The position numbers were made by a program, and so were the translations under genes. This document shows, one piece after another, positions 37,564-45,795 of a stretch of 64,000 bases of DNA; the stretch's first letter is position 1; each line of letters starts with the position of its first letter. The stretch comes from Methylobacterium marchantiae (lineage in GTDB: Bacteria; Pseudomonadota; Alphaproteobacteria; Rhizobiales; Beijerinckiaceae): positions 124,001-188,000 of the forward strand of contig NZ_BPQT01000037.1 in the NCBI RefSeq assembly GCF_022179405.1, in the 5' to 3' direction. The notes below the pieces were generated by a model. That model did not search any database. It was not told the origin of the DNA and saw only the letters and a list, made by a program, of their open reading frames with translations.

Positions 37564-37716
37564 TCAGATGTAGTGCCGGAACACGACCTGGCTCTGGATG
37601 TCCTGCGTGCCGCTGCGCTCGCATCCCTCGGCCGCATTGCGACCGGCCATCACGGATGTCGGCAGGATCAGGGTGACGAGGGCGAGCAGCCAGCGGAAGG
37701 GACGTGCAGCTGTCAT
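37564..37716 (-). CDS. Small secreted protein (50 residues)
   Basis: The precursor starts MTAARPFRWLLALVTLILPT and has an SVMA|G signal cleavage site near residue 24. This leaves a mature peptide of about 26 residues with a single Cys (GCERSGTQDIQSQVVFRHYI). CCAGGAGCC lies 7 bases before the ATG. It is not a family I know. The signal peptide, ribosome binding site and compact frame together support a real gene. The nearest same-strand upstream gene is the lone pqqA. Confidence 0.6.
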   Translation of the reverse strand: MTAARPFRWLLALVTLILPTSVMAGRNAAEGCERSGTQDIQSQVVFRHYI

Positions 37717-38132
37717 GTCGGGCTCCTGGACTCTGTCGGGATCAGGTCGTCACCGTGTGATCGTGCGCAGACATTGCCTGAATATTTCATGGCCGAGCTC
37801 TGACCCTCTCGCGGTGCTCGGGCGCACTTCGGCGCCCGGCGGCTGCGGCAAAACAGGACTCCGGGAGCGGTGCGGTCACCGGAGCAGAGAAGATGAGCAT
37901 CCCGGGGCGTTCGGCATGCATCGCCGTCGATCCAGCCCAGGGTCGTCGATCTGCAGTTTCGAGACATAGTGATCGATCGCGTCACCCTGCGCCCCCGCTC
38001 ATCGAAACACATCCCGGTCTCGATGAGTTGGTTCCGACGCGGACCGAAACGAGAAAAGCCGCCCGAAGGCGGCCTTTCCAAGAGATGATCATCTCGTCGA
38101 TGGCGAAGGAAGCCCGAAGGCTCCCGGTTCGC
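37717..38132. other. Intergenic region downstream of pqqA
   Basis: No gene is supported apart from the terminator at 38054-38077. The part next to 37716 should hold the promoter of the 50-residue secreted protein, but I cannot place it. Confidence 0.4.
38054..38077 (-). terminator. Rho-independent terminator of pqqA
   Basis: Read on the minus strand: GCCGCC, loop TTCG, GGCGGC, flanked by AAAG and followed by TTTTCTCG. The stable tetraloop stem and U-run lie 55 bases past the pqqA stop, so the pqqA message ends without reaching another pqq gene. Confidence 0.85.
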
Positions 38133-38222
38133 TTAGTTGAAGGTGTCGATCTCAGCCGACTCGTAGCTGGTGACTTCCATGCCGACACACACTTCCTGAA
38201 CGACGGGGGCAGTCCAAGCCAT
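38133..38222 (-). CDS. pqqA: PQQ precursor peptide PqqA, free-standing copy
   Basis: PqqA is the ribosomal peptide whose Glu and Tyr are cross-linked by PqqE (with PqqD) and trimmed to make the cofactor PQQ. The 29-residue product begins MAWTAPVVQEVCVG and contains MEVTSYESAEIDTFN, with the required Glu16-x3-Tyr20. The second half matches what I recall of the Methylobacterium extorquens peptide. CAGGAGAAACATC precedes the ATG. No pqqB, C, D or E is near, and a terminator follows at once. Biosynthesis genes, and possibly another pqqA, must lie elsewhere. It is too short for ordinary gene finders. Confidence 0.93.
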   Translation of the reverse strand: MAWTAPVVQEVCVGMEVTSYESAEIDTFN

Positions 38223-38243
38223 GATGTTTCTCCTGAATTTCAA

Positions 38244-38259
38244 GTCTTCTTAAGAAGAC
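38244..38259. promoter_or_regulatory. 16-base perfect palindrome in the pqqA leader
   Basis: The sequence gtcttcttaagaagac is its own reverse complement. It lies 22-37 bases upstream of the pqqA start. It may be an operator, or fold in the 5' leader near the ribosome binding site. Confidence 0.5.
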
Positions 38260-38418
38260 ATCTCACATACGCGGCACGACCGCGCTTGAGAGACACCTAT
38301 TGCTTGGTGCTCGCCAAAGCAAGACGGAATGCGGAAATATCGTGCAGGATTCCCTTAGTTTTCTCTCATGGAACGTGATCGGAAACGCCACGCGAGCAAG
38401 GTGAGGGCATTCCAGCCG

Positions 38419-39234
38419 TCACGTACGGGCAAAGGCCGCAGCATCCGCCACCTGATCCTCGCTCGGGATCATCCCGGTATAGAGCACGAACTGCTCCAGG
38501 GCCTGCAAAACCACGACCTCGTGACCGGTGATGCAGCGTTTGCCCGAGCGCTCGGCCGCGAGGAGGAAAGGCGTCATCGAAGGAAGGGCCACCACATCGA
38601 AGGCGATGTCGCAGGCCGCGATCAGCGAGAGCGGAAAGGCGAGTGTCTCTGCCTCCGGCCCTTCCATGCCCAGCGGAGTGACGTTGATGAGGAGCGGCGC
38701 CGGCGCCTCGCCGATCTCGGGATGCCAGCCATAGCCGTAGCGTTCCGCCAGCGCCCGGCCGGCTCCCTCGTTGCGGGCGATCACCCGGCCCTGCGTGAAG
38801 CCCGCATCGCGGAGGGCCGCGACCACGGCCTTGGCCATGCCGCCGGAGCCGCGCAGGAGGAAAGGCGTACGCGGATCGATGCCGTGATTCCGGAGGACCA
38901 GGCGGATGGCGACGTAATCGGTATTGTGGCCGGTCAGCCGTCCCGCCTCGTTGACCACCGTGTTGACGCTGTCGATCGCGGCCGCGGAGGCTTCGAGCCC
39001 ATCGAGAAGCGGGATCACCGCCTCCTTGAATGGCATGGAGACGGCACAGCCTCGGATGCCCAATGCCCGGATACCACCGATCGCGGCAGGCAAGTCGGTG
39101 GTGGTGAAGGCCTTGTAGACGTAGTCGAGCTTCATGAGCTCGTAGAGCCGATTGTGGAAGCGCGAACCGAAATGGCCAGGGTGTCCCGAAAGGGACATGC
39201 ACAACGTGGTTTCACGTCCGATCGGCGGCTTCAT
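38419..39234 (-). CDS. Shikimate dehydrogenase-like protein
   Basis: The 271-residue protein has the SDH fold: a substrate domain with SLSGHPGHFGSRFHNRLY and AVSMPFKEAVIPLLD (catalytic Lys), NTDYVAIRLVL, then a Rossmann domain with LRGSGGMAKAVVAALRDAG. The G-S-G-G-M cofactor loop and SMPFK, instead of the TxPxK of AroE, point to the SDH-like branch (HI0607 type). That branch is not the main shikimate pathway enzyme. CGGAG sits before the second ATG of an ATGACGATG start, which I chose. A role in quinate or another polyol acid is possible. Confidence 0.85.
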   Translation of the reverse strand: MKPPIGRETTLCMSLSGHPGHFGSRFHNRLYELMKLDYVYKAFTTTDLPAAIGGIRALGIRGCAVSMPFKEAVIPLLDGLEASAAAIDSVNTVVNEAGRLTGHNTDYVAIRLVLRNHGIDPRTPFLLRGSGGMAKAVVAALRDAGFTQGRVIARNEGAGRALAERYGYGWHPEIGEAPAPLLINVTPLGMEGPEAETLAFPLSLIAACDIAFDVVALPSMTPFLLAAERSGKRCITGHEVVVLQALEQFVLYTGMIPSEDQVADAAAFART

Positions 39235-39323
39235 CGTCATCTCCGATAGGCCGGAGGCGCGGATTGTCCCGCGTTCCGGCATCGGAGGGATATCATGTCA
39301 TGAGCCAGCTCTCATGGGCCGAT

Positions 39324-39355
39324 TCCCATGGATAGGGCGTCCCATGGATAGGGCC
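39324..39355. repeat. Two tandem copies of a 16-base unit
   Basis: The unit tcccatggatagggc(g/c) occurs twice in direct succession, next to the 3' end of the DUF2735 gene. A third partial copy (tcatgggcc) lies just before. It is too short to class further. Confidence 0.6.
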
Positions 39356-39362
39356 GTGTCCG

Positions 39363-39590
39363 TCAGATCTTGCGGGTGCGCCCGTCGTCGCGGATAGCCT
39401 CGGCATGGTACCAGCTGTCACCGAAATCCATCCGGGGAAGGTCAGCTGTCTGGGTCATGCGGGCGCCGAGATCCACCACGGCATTGCTGCCCTTGCGAAT
39501 GCTCGTCGAATAGGCACGCGGTGCGACTGCGTCCTTTCTGGGCAAAAAAGCAAATATTTCAGCCGATTGCCGAGGGAGATTCATAGTCAT
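39363..39590 (-). CDS. DUF2735 family small protein
   Basis: The 75-residue protein begins MTMNLPRQSAEIFAFLPRKD, the hallmark of the short DUF2735 family found in Rhizobiales. A basic middle and the ending WYHAEAIRDDGRTRKI follow. GGAGACG lies about 10 bases before the ATG. The frame is open upstream to 39776, but the family start fixes the ATG at 39590. The function is unknown. Neither signal peptide nor membrane helix is present. Confidence 0.75.
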   Translation of the reverse strand: MTMNLPRQSAEIFAFLPRKDAVAPRAYSTSIRKGSNAVVDLGARMTQTADLPRMDFGDSWYHAEAIRDDGRTRKI

Positions 39591-40045
39591 AATTTCACGT
39601 CTCCAGTGGCTGCTGGGCGTTCCTGCCCCCGACGTCACCTGATGATATGAGTGTCTTCTGATCTTTGCACCGGCTGATCGAAAGAAAAGCAGTACATGCC
39701 GGTAATTCGAGCATGCCTGAATTTGTTTCATCATTCCGACGACGGTGTGCCGACGCTGCGAAAACCATCGACGCATCGCGCATCGATCCCGATCGGCAAA
39801 GCTCTAGCGGCTCGTTTTCGCGCGCGCCGGTCGATGCCAGGGTTCTTCTATCGCGATGTCGTCCGGAACAATCGTGGCGTAAGGCTCTTGATCTGGCCTA
39901 GCAACGACGCGCCGATTTTCGCGACATGATCTAGATTAAGCTCCGCCGTTTGCGAACCGAATCAAGATCACGATCCAGAATGAGCTTTCTCTGGAGGATC
40001 CGATGCGTCCTAAGCGTCACAAATCTATTTATGGAGACACGGACC
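39591..40045. other. Intergenic region, no gene seen
   Basis: The region is more AT-rich than its surroundings and lies between divergent genes (DUF2735 and DUF892), so both promoters are expected here. Short frames on the + strand (39665-39929) lack ribosome binding sites and similarity to anything I recognise. Confidence 0.4.
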
Positions 40046-40549
40046 ATGGGCCTCTTCACGAAGGACATCCAGACCCTCGACGACCTGTTCGTCCATACCC
40101 TGCAGGACATCTATTACGCCGAAAACCAGATCACCAAGGCGCTGCCGAAGATGATTGCCAAGGCGAGCGATCCCGAGCTCAAGAGCGGTTTCGAGAAACA
40201 TCTCTCGGAGACGGAAGGCCAGATCAGGCGTCTGGAGGAGGTGTTCCAGATGCATGGTCATCAGCCGAAGGCAGTGACCTGCCCGGCCATCGACGGCATC
40301 ATCAAGGAGACCAACGAAATCTCTGGCGAGATCGGCGACAAGACGGTGCTGGATGCCGCCCTCATCGCCTCCGCCCAAGCGGTCGAACATTACGAGATCA
40401 CGCGCTACGGCACGCTCGTCGCCTGGGCCAAGCAACTCGGCCGGAACGACTGCGCCAGCGTTCTCCAGCAGACTCTGGACGAGGAGCGTGCCACGGACGA
40501 GCGGCTGACACGAATGGCCGATAGCCAGATCAACCGCCGCGCCGCCTGA
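40046..40549 (+). CDS. DUF892 (YciE/YciF) ferritin-like protein
   Basis: The 167-residue protein is a four-helix ferritin-like protein of the DUF892 family, whose members are stress-induced and bind a di-iron centre. It starts MGLFTKDIQTLDDLFVHTLQ and has acidic metal-site residues in DIYYAENQITKALPKM, SETEGQIRRLEEVF, VEHYEITRYG and DEERATDERL. The ATG follows GGAGACACGGACC; upstream in-frame starts lack similarity. It stands alone before a two-way terminator. Confidence 0.88.
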   Translation: MGLFTKDIQTLDDLFVHTLQDIYYAENQITKALPKMIAKASDPELKSGFEKHLSETEGQIRRLEEVFQMHGHQPKAVTCPAIDGIIKETNEISGEIGDKTVLDAALIASAQAVEHYEITRYGTLVAWAKQLGRNDCASVLQQTLDEERATDERLTRMADSQINRRAA

Positions 40550-40555
40550 TCCGAT

Positions 40556-40586
40556 CCGGCCGCCCTCCTTGGCTGAGGGTGGCCGG
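40556..40586. terminator. Bidirectional hairpin between convergent genes
   Basis: Arms ccggccgccctc and gagggtggccgg pair with a single mismatch, 7 bases after the DUF892 stop and 18 bases past the monooxygenase stop on the other strand. It can serve both genes. Confidence 0.65.
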
Positions 40587-40603
40587 GCAATGTCCGAACG
40601 CGT

Positions 40604-41932
40604 TCAGTCCGGGAAGAAGCGATTGGCTGGACGTGGTAAACCGAGGTGATCGCGCAGGGTTGTCCCTTCGTATTCGGTGCGGAACAGCTCTCTGCGCTGG
40701 AGTTCGGGCACGAGGGTGTCGACTACGTCGTCGAGCCCTTCCGGGACGAAGGGGAACATCACGTTGAACCCGTCGCAGGCGCTAGCCTCGAGCCATTCCT
40801 GCATCAGATCCGCCACTTCGGCGGGCGTGCCCACCATGGTCAAACCGCTATAGCCGCCGACTCTTCGTGCCAGCTCACGCACCGTTGCCCCGGTCTTGCG
40901 GGCATAGCCGACGATCTGCGCCTGCGCGCTCCTGCTGGCATTGGTCTCGGGGATGTCGGGAAGTGGCGCGTCGAGATCGAAACCCGATGCGTCGATACCG
41001 AGGCGCACGGAGAGATTGGCGATCCCGCTATCGGTCGGCACCAGGGCATCGAGCCGTGACTTCTTGGCTTCTGCCTCCTCTCGCGTCTCTCCGAGGACGA
41101 TGAAGGCGCCGGGTAGGATCTTGAGGTGGTCCGGATCGCGCCCGGCGGCCGGCATCCTGCCTTTCACGTCGGCGTAGAAATCCTGGGCCGCCGCGAGTTT
41201 CGACCCCGACCCGAATACGACTTCGGCGGTCTCGGCGGCGATCTGGCGACCGGCTTCCGAAGCCCCGGCCTGAACGATCACCGGCCAGCCCTGGACGGGC
41301 CGGGCGATGTTGAGCGGTCCCTTCACCTTCAGGAATTCGCCGGCATGGTCGAGGACGTGAAGCCTGTCGGGGTCGAAATACACGCCCTCCTCCACGTCGC
41401 GAATGAACGCGTCGTCCGCCCATGAATCCCATAGACCGGTGACCACGTCGAAGAACTCGCGGGCGCGGGCATAGCGGATCGCATGGTCGAGATGGGCGTT
41501 GCGGCCGAAATTCAGGGCCTCGTCCGGATTGCCGGAGGTGACGAGGTTCCAGCCCGCCCGCCCGTTCGAGATATGATCGAGGGAGGCGAACTTACGGGCC
41601 ACATGATAGGGCTCGTTGTAGGTGGTGGAAGCGGTGGCGACGAGCCCGATCCGCTCGGTGACGGCCGCGAGCGCCGGCAGCAACGTCATTGGATCGAAGG
41701 AGGTCACCGTGGCGCTGCGCTTCAGCGCGGCCATGGGCATGTTCATCACGGCGAGATGGTCGGCCATGAAGAACGCGTCGAACTTGGCCGCCTCCAGGCG
41801 CTGGGCGAAGCGCTTGAGGTGGGAAAAGCTGAAATTCGCGTCCGGATAGCCTCCGGGATAGCGCCACCACGCGGTATGGATGCCGATCGGCCGCATGAAG
41901 GCGCCGAGATGAAGGCGGCGAGGCTGACTCAT
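40604..41932 (-). CDS. LLM class flavin-dependent monooxygenase (NtaA/SnaA/DszA type)
   Basis: The 442-residue protein belongs to the two-component, FMNH2-using bacterial luciferase-like enzymes. It starts MSQPRRLHLGAFMRP and has HTAWWRYPGGYPD. Family stretches are FDAFFMADHLAV, STTYNEPYHVARKFASLDHIS and GRAGWNLVTSGNPDEALNFG. Relatives attack nitrilotriacetate, EDTA, dibenzothiophene sulfone or alkanesulfonates. No flavin reductase gene is adjacent, so reduced FMN must come from elsewhere. The substrate is unknown. Confidence 0.92.
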   Translation of the reverse strand: MSQPRRLHLGAFMRPIGIHTAWWRYPGGYPDANFSFSHLKRFAQRLEAAKFDAFFMADHLAVMNMPMAALKRSATVTSFDPMTLLPALAAVTERIGLVATASTTYNEPYHVARKFASLDHISNGRAGWNLVTSGNPDEALNFGRNAHLDHAIRYARAREFFDVVTGLWDSWADDAFIRDVEEGVYFDPDRLHVLDHAGEFLKVKGPLNIARPVQGWPVIVQAGASEAGRQIAAETAEVVFGSGSKLAAAQDFYADVKGRMPAAGRDPDHLKILPGAFIVLGETREEAEAKKSRLDALVPTDSGIANLSVRLGIDASGFDLDAPLPDIPETNASRSAQAQIVGYARKTGATVRELARRVGGYSGLTMVGTPAEVADLMQEWLEASACDGFNVMFPFVPEGLDDVVDTLVPELQRRELFRTEYEGTTLRDHLGLPRPANRFFPD

Positions 41933-42048
41933 GCGGGGCTATCTCCGTCCGGCGCGTGAAAGCACGGTTCCGGAATAGAGCAGCGGTGAGAGAAAAGGTT
42001 TCCCGATTTCGAGCGGAATGGCCGTGAACCTCCTGGGAGGGCTCGCCG

Positions 42049-43239
42049 TCACGAGCGCCGTTCCCGCCAGAACACGACGGCCCGGCAGGCGATGTCCCGC
42101 ACCCGCCGGTCGAGGGCGGGGTAGCGGCGGAGAGTCGAGACCAGCTTTGCCCGCACCGCCCCCTTCAGCCCGCGCCAGCCGAGGGGAACGGTGAGATCCA
42201 GGAGTGGCAGGGGCTCGACGTTGAAGCGGCGCTTGTAATCGTAATCGCCGATGCTGAAGTCGAACGAGCGGCAACCCTCGGCATGAAGCGCCTCCATGGT
42301 CTTGTCGATGACGAGGCGCCCCGGCGAGCAATGGGACCATTCTTCACCCGCGTTGCTGATGCGGATCATCACGTAGGTGCCGGCATCACGGATCCCGAGC
42401 AAGGCGGCGACGACCTCGTCGCCCGATGTCAGAGCGCTGATGACGGCGTAGCCGCGGTCGAGACCTCGTTCCACGAGACGGCGGTAGAAGGCATCGAACT
42501 CGGCCTCGTCGAGGCGGTAATCGGCGCCGAGGCTGCGCATGCGCTCCTCCTGCTGGCGTGCCATGATCGCCAGCACGCGCTGGGCCTCGCCCTGTTCCGT
42601 GACGATGCGAAACCCCGTCGTCGGCTCGCGGGAGAACACCCGCCAGCTTCGCTCCAGTTCCTTGCGCACGGTCTTGGCGAGGCTGCGATGATAGACCTCC
42701 CAATCCTCCCCCGTCCTGACCTCGTTGCCGTTGAGCGGGCAGGGACACACGCCCTTGAGGAGGGACAGCGGATTGGGCCCGTCGGCGAAGGTCGCCGGCA
42801 TCTTGCGGAGGGAGAGAAGATCGGCGGGGGGCAACGCATGGCGGATCGCCTGCCACAGCCGGAGGGCGCCGGCATGGTCCCTCGGGGCTGCGGGGCCGAG
42901 GAGCGGCGCGTTGTAATCGGTGAGGCCGAGATCAGCGAAGGCGATGATGCGGCGGCGTCCGGTCTCGTCGATCACCAGGGGCAGATGCATCGCGAGCGCC
43001 CCCGTCGCTCTGTCCCGCGCCGTCACCAAGAGAGGCGTCAGCCCCGCGCGGCCCTGGAGCGACTCGTACCAGGTCTCGATCCAGACCGGATCCTGAAAAG
43101 GCGTCGTCGCCCCCGTCCATCCGCGGACCTGCTCCGACCAGTCGGATGCGACCGCCACAGCGTAGCCGTGAGCGCCGGACGCACTGGTTTCCGAATTCAC
43201 GATGCCCCGGCTATGGGCCGCCGGCGCCGTCTCGCTCAT
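42049..43239 (-). CDS. FemAB/BioF2-type GNAT acyltransferase (HfsK-like)
   Basis: The 396-residue protein has the CelD/BcsL-type acetyltransferase domain. Marks include PFQDPVWIETWYESLQG near residue 50, SLAKTVRKELERSWR, and the C-terminal RSFDFSIGDYDYKRRFN typical of the family. In Caulobacter a protein of this class, HfsK, modifies the holdfast polysaccharide. Here it overlaps the cupin-like gene by 4 bases (ATGA), so the two are coupled. Likely role: acylation of a sugar unit in the polysaccharide made by the nearby genes. Substrate inferred only. Confidence 0.85.
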   Translation of the reverse strand: MSETAPAAHSRGIVNSETSASGAHGYAVAVASDWSEQVRGWTGATTPFQDPVWIETWYESLQGRAGLTPLLVTARDRATGALAMHLPLVIDETGRRRIIAFADLGLTDYNAPLLGPAAPRDHAGALRLWQAIRHALPPADLLSLRKMPATFADGPNPLSLLKGVCPCPLNGNEVRTGEDWEVYHRSLAKTVRKELERSWRVFSREPTTGFRIVTEQGEAQRVLAIMARQQEERMRSLGADYRLDEAEFDAFYRRLVERGLDRGYAVISALTSGDEVVAALLGIRDAGTYVMIRISNAGEEWSHCSPGRLVIDKTMEALHAEGCRSFDFSIGDYDYKRRFNVEPLPLLDLTVPLGWRGLKGAVRAKLVSTLRRYPALDRRVRDIACRAVVFWRERRS

Positions 43240-44168
43240 GCCGGCGCGGAGAGTTCCACGATCTGGCCCGGATGGGCCGCATCGAGGCGGAAATCGACGG
43301 CACGGCGCGCTGCACGCTCCTTCTTCACCCAATCGCTGTTGCGCAGCAGCTTCTGCATGACCGCCTTCGACCAATAGCCCGGTCCGCTGATGGCGTGGCT
43401 CGCCGGCTCGCGGCCGAAGCGGTGGCGCAGCATGCCGTTGGCGAGGTTGACGATCTGCTTGCGGCGGATCGGCTCGTCCACGAAGGAGACCGTCATCGAT
43501 ACGTTGAGGCAGTCGAGATTCTCGACCCGGTGCGGCGCGTTGAGCGGCCAGCTCAGCATCTGGCCCGGCGAGAGTTCCATCACCTGGGCGTGGGCGTCGT
43601 ACCAGGGGGCGTAGGGCATATCGACCTCCACATCGAAGAGGGCGATGTCCTCGAGATGCCGCGGTGTCACGAAGGGCGGAGTCGAGGGATAGACGTAGAC
43701 CCGCTTCGATCCGATGATCTGCCACAGGTGCTGCCCCGGCAGGTCGGCATGGTAATAGACCTGCGCATTGGGCGACGAGATCAGGATGCCGCAGGTGTAT
43801 TTCGCCGGCGAGAAGCCGGGGACGCGCCGGGCCAGTTCCTCGAACATGGCGTCGAGCGTCTCGCGGTAGCGACGGTCGACGGTCTCGACATTGCGCAGGT
43901 TGAGCCACATCCGCCCCTGCGCGATGGAGTCGATGACCTGCGCGCCGGGAAGTCCCCCCGTCTCGCCCTCGCGCCAGAACTTGCGCTGGCCAGCGGCGCC
44001 CATGTGGACGAGGCTGTACTGGTCGCGGGGATAGGTGTCGATCAGATCGGCCAGGGCCTCCCGGGAGAACAAGGCGGATTCGTGCAGGCGATGCTCGAGC
44101 CGCAGGGGATGGTGGCCCCAGAGGGCGCTGTGGGTCTCGTCCCAGTCGGTGAAGATCGAGTCGTTCAT
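43236..44168 (-). CDS. JmjC/cupin-like Fe(II) oxygenase family protein
   Basis: The 310-residue protein has a double-stranded beta-helix pattern. A candidate metal site is His140-x-Asp142 in VYYHADLPGQHLWQIIGSKR and His213 in LSWPLNAPHRVENLD. The order and spacing fit a JmjC-type 2-oxoglutarate oxygenase. Relatives annotated as cupin-like or 'transcriptional regulator' have unproven roles. It is translationally coupled to the acyltransferase, so a polysaccharide- or lipid-modifying hydroxylation is possible. The start MNDSIFTD has a weak ribosome binding site; the frame is open upstream. Confidence 0.75.
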   Translation of the reverse strand: MNDSIFTDWDETHSALWGHHPLRLEHRLHESALFSREALADLIDTYPRDQYSLVHMGAAGQRKFWREGETGGLPGAQVIDSIAQGRMWLNLRNVETVDRRYRETLDAMFEELARRVPGFSPAKYTCGILISSPNAQVYYHADLPGQHLWQIIGSKRVYVYPSTPPFVTPRHLEDIALFDVEVDMPYAPWYDAHAQVMELSPGQMLSWPLNAPHRVENLDCLNVSMTVSFVDEPIRRKQIVNLANGMLRHRFGREPASHAISGPGYWSKAVMQKLLRNSDWVKKERAARRAVDFRLDAAHPGQIVELSAPA

Positions 44169-44397
44169 GGCTACGGCCAATCCGTATCGTGTCCCGCTGC
44201 ACCAGAAGGAGGCGGACCGTCTCCCTGCGGGATAGGGACGATCCATTTCCGGACATGTCATCCGGTGACGCCGTGACCTTTGCATTCATGATGCCGCCAG
44301 GGAAGGCATTTGCCGGAGGCGCACTCGTCAGAAAGTCTTTCGCAAGCGACCGAGAGTTAGGGTCGGCGGATCACGTCCTCCTCGGGATTCTCGCCGC

Positions 44398-45510
44398 ATG
44401 ACGCAACGCCCCAGACCGGGAGAGACGAGGGTGCCCTCCCCCTGCCTCCATCTCGTGGGAACAGGGCATCCGCCCTGCGGGGTCGGTGATTTCGCGGGCC
44501 AGTTGATCGAGGCACTCAGATGTCAGGGGCAACCGCAGGAGACTCTCGTCCTCGAGCCGGGCCGAGTGCCGCTCGGCGAGATCTGGCGCGTCGTAGGGAG
44601 AGCCCGCGCCGTCGTCGCCAACCTGCCCCTGGTGCCCTGGAAGCGGGCCCTGGTCGGTCCCCCTTCCGCCTTTGCCATCGCGCTCCTGCGGCGGCGGCGG
44701 CGAGTCGCGATCCTGCACGAATGGGGCGGCATGCACCGCCTGCGCCGCCTCGTCCTGAGGCCGCTCCTCCTCCTCGCGGACACGATCGTCCTCCTGTCGC
44801 CCCAGGTCCGAGAAGAACTCGCCGCCGATCCCCTGATCGGTCGTCTCGCCCGGCGGGCGGTGATGATGCCCCTTCCCCCTAACATCGCGCGGCCGACCGT
44901 CTCGGCGCGGAGTTCGCTGTCCGAGCGGATGCGCGCCGCCCGCGCCGAGGGGCGCCTCGTCCTCGGTCATTTTGGCTCGATCTATCCGGGCAAGCAGCCG
45001 GAGGCGATCCTCGACATCGCGGCGAGCCTGAAGGCGCGCGGCGGCGACCCGCTCGTCGTGTTCATCGGCTCGTTCATCCGCGCTTCGGACGGGATCGAGG
45101 AGATCTTCTGGAACAAGATCGCGACGCTCGGTCTCGCCGAGACCGTCGTGGTATCGGGCTACGTGGCCTCCCCGGAGGAGTTGTTCGGCCTGTTCGACGA
45201 GGTCGATGCCTTCGCCTACGTGCTCCCGGAAGGCCTCACCGCACGCCGGGCCAGCGTGCTCGCCTGCGTCCAGGCCGGGCGCCCAGTCATCGTCACCGAG
45301 CCAAAGCGCGCGGACGAGTTCGACCATCACCCGCGCTTCCGAGCGCTGCTGGCCGGCGGAGCCATCGTCGCGGCCCCGGCCGGAGCCGGGCCGGAGGCCT
45401 ATGCCGACCTCGTCCTGGCCGCCGCCGCACGCCCGACGCTGCCGCCCAAACTCGATCGGCAGATTTGGTTCGCCGATGCGGCCCGAAGCTTGAGGGAAAT
45501 CCTGGGCTGA
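44398..45510 (+). CDS. Glycosyltransferase family 4-like protein
   Basis: The 370-residue protein has an N-terminal LVGTGHPPCGVGDFAGQLIEAL, typical of GT-B enzymes, and a mid-chain LGHFGSIYPGKQPEAILD. The C-terminal donor-site region runs through FDAFAYVLPEGLTARRASVLAC (observed as DEVDAFAYVLPEG). The usual E-x7-E is weak (PEGLTARRAS). It sits in the polysaccharide locus, divergent from the acyltransferase pair. Donor and acceptor are unknown. Confidence 0.85.
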   Translation: MTQRPRPGETRVPSPCLHLVGTGHPPCGVGDFAGQLIEALRCQGQPQETLVLEPGRVPLGEIWRVVGRARAVVANLPLVPWKRALVGPPSAFAIALLRRRRRVAILHEWGGMHRLRRLVLRPLLLLADTIVLLSPQVREELAADPLIGRLARRAVMMPLPPNIARPTVSARSSLSERMRAARAEGRLVLGHFGSIYPGKQPEAILDIAASLKARGGDPLVVFIGSFIRASDGIEEIFWNKIATLGLAETVVVSGYVASPEELFGLFDEVDAFAYVLPEGLTARRASVLACVQAGRPVIVTEPKRADEFDHHPRFRALLAGGAIVAAPAGAGPEAYADLVLAAAARPTLPPKLDRQIWFADAARSLREILG

Positions 45511-45632
45511 AGCAGGGGCAAAAATGGTAAGCTGGCCTGCGTCCGACCGTCATGGGTCTGTGGTCGGGCAGGTATCGGATTGGGGTGCGGACCTTGCGCT
45601 TTCGTGACGACGAGGGGGCAAGGAGGCATGCC

Positions 45633-45794
45633 GTGACCCAATTCGACACAGACGATGTCCCGAAACGGACCGGATTCCGATTGACCGAGCACCTAGCAGT
45701 AGGCGGGCTGATCGTCGGCGGAATCGCGACCTTGCTCTGGCTCGGCCTGCTCGTGACCCTTGGCGGCTGGGCCGCCGGGATCATCGAGTTCTAA
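45633..45794 (+). CDS. Small single-helix membrane protein (53 residues)
   Basis: An AGGAGG with 6-base spacing points to the GTG at 45633. The product has a charged N-terminus (MTQFDTDDVPKRTGFRLTEH) and one hydrophobic helix with Gly-rich steps (about 24-49), ending IIEF. The frame is open upstream to 45552, but no ribosome binding site supports that start. Its place after the GT4 gene and within the polysaccharide locus suggests an accessory role, but I know no family for it. Confidence 0.6.
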   Translation: MTQFDTDDVPKRTGFRLTEHLAVGGLIVGGIATLLWLGLLVTLGGWAAGIIEF

Positions 45795-45795
45795 G

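Noticed and set aside
36990-37637. Full 215-codon minus-strand frame
   Set aside because: The N-terminal half is Arg/Ser/Pro-rich and looks non-coding. Only the last 109 codons are listed, at low confidence.
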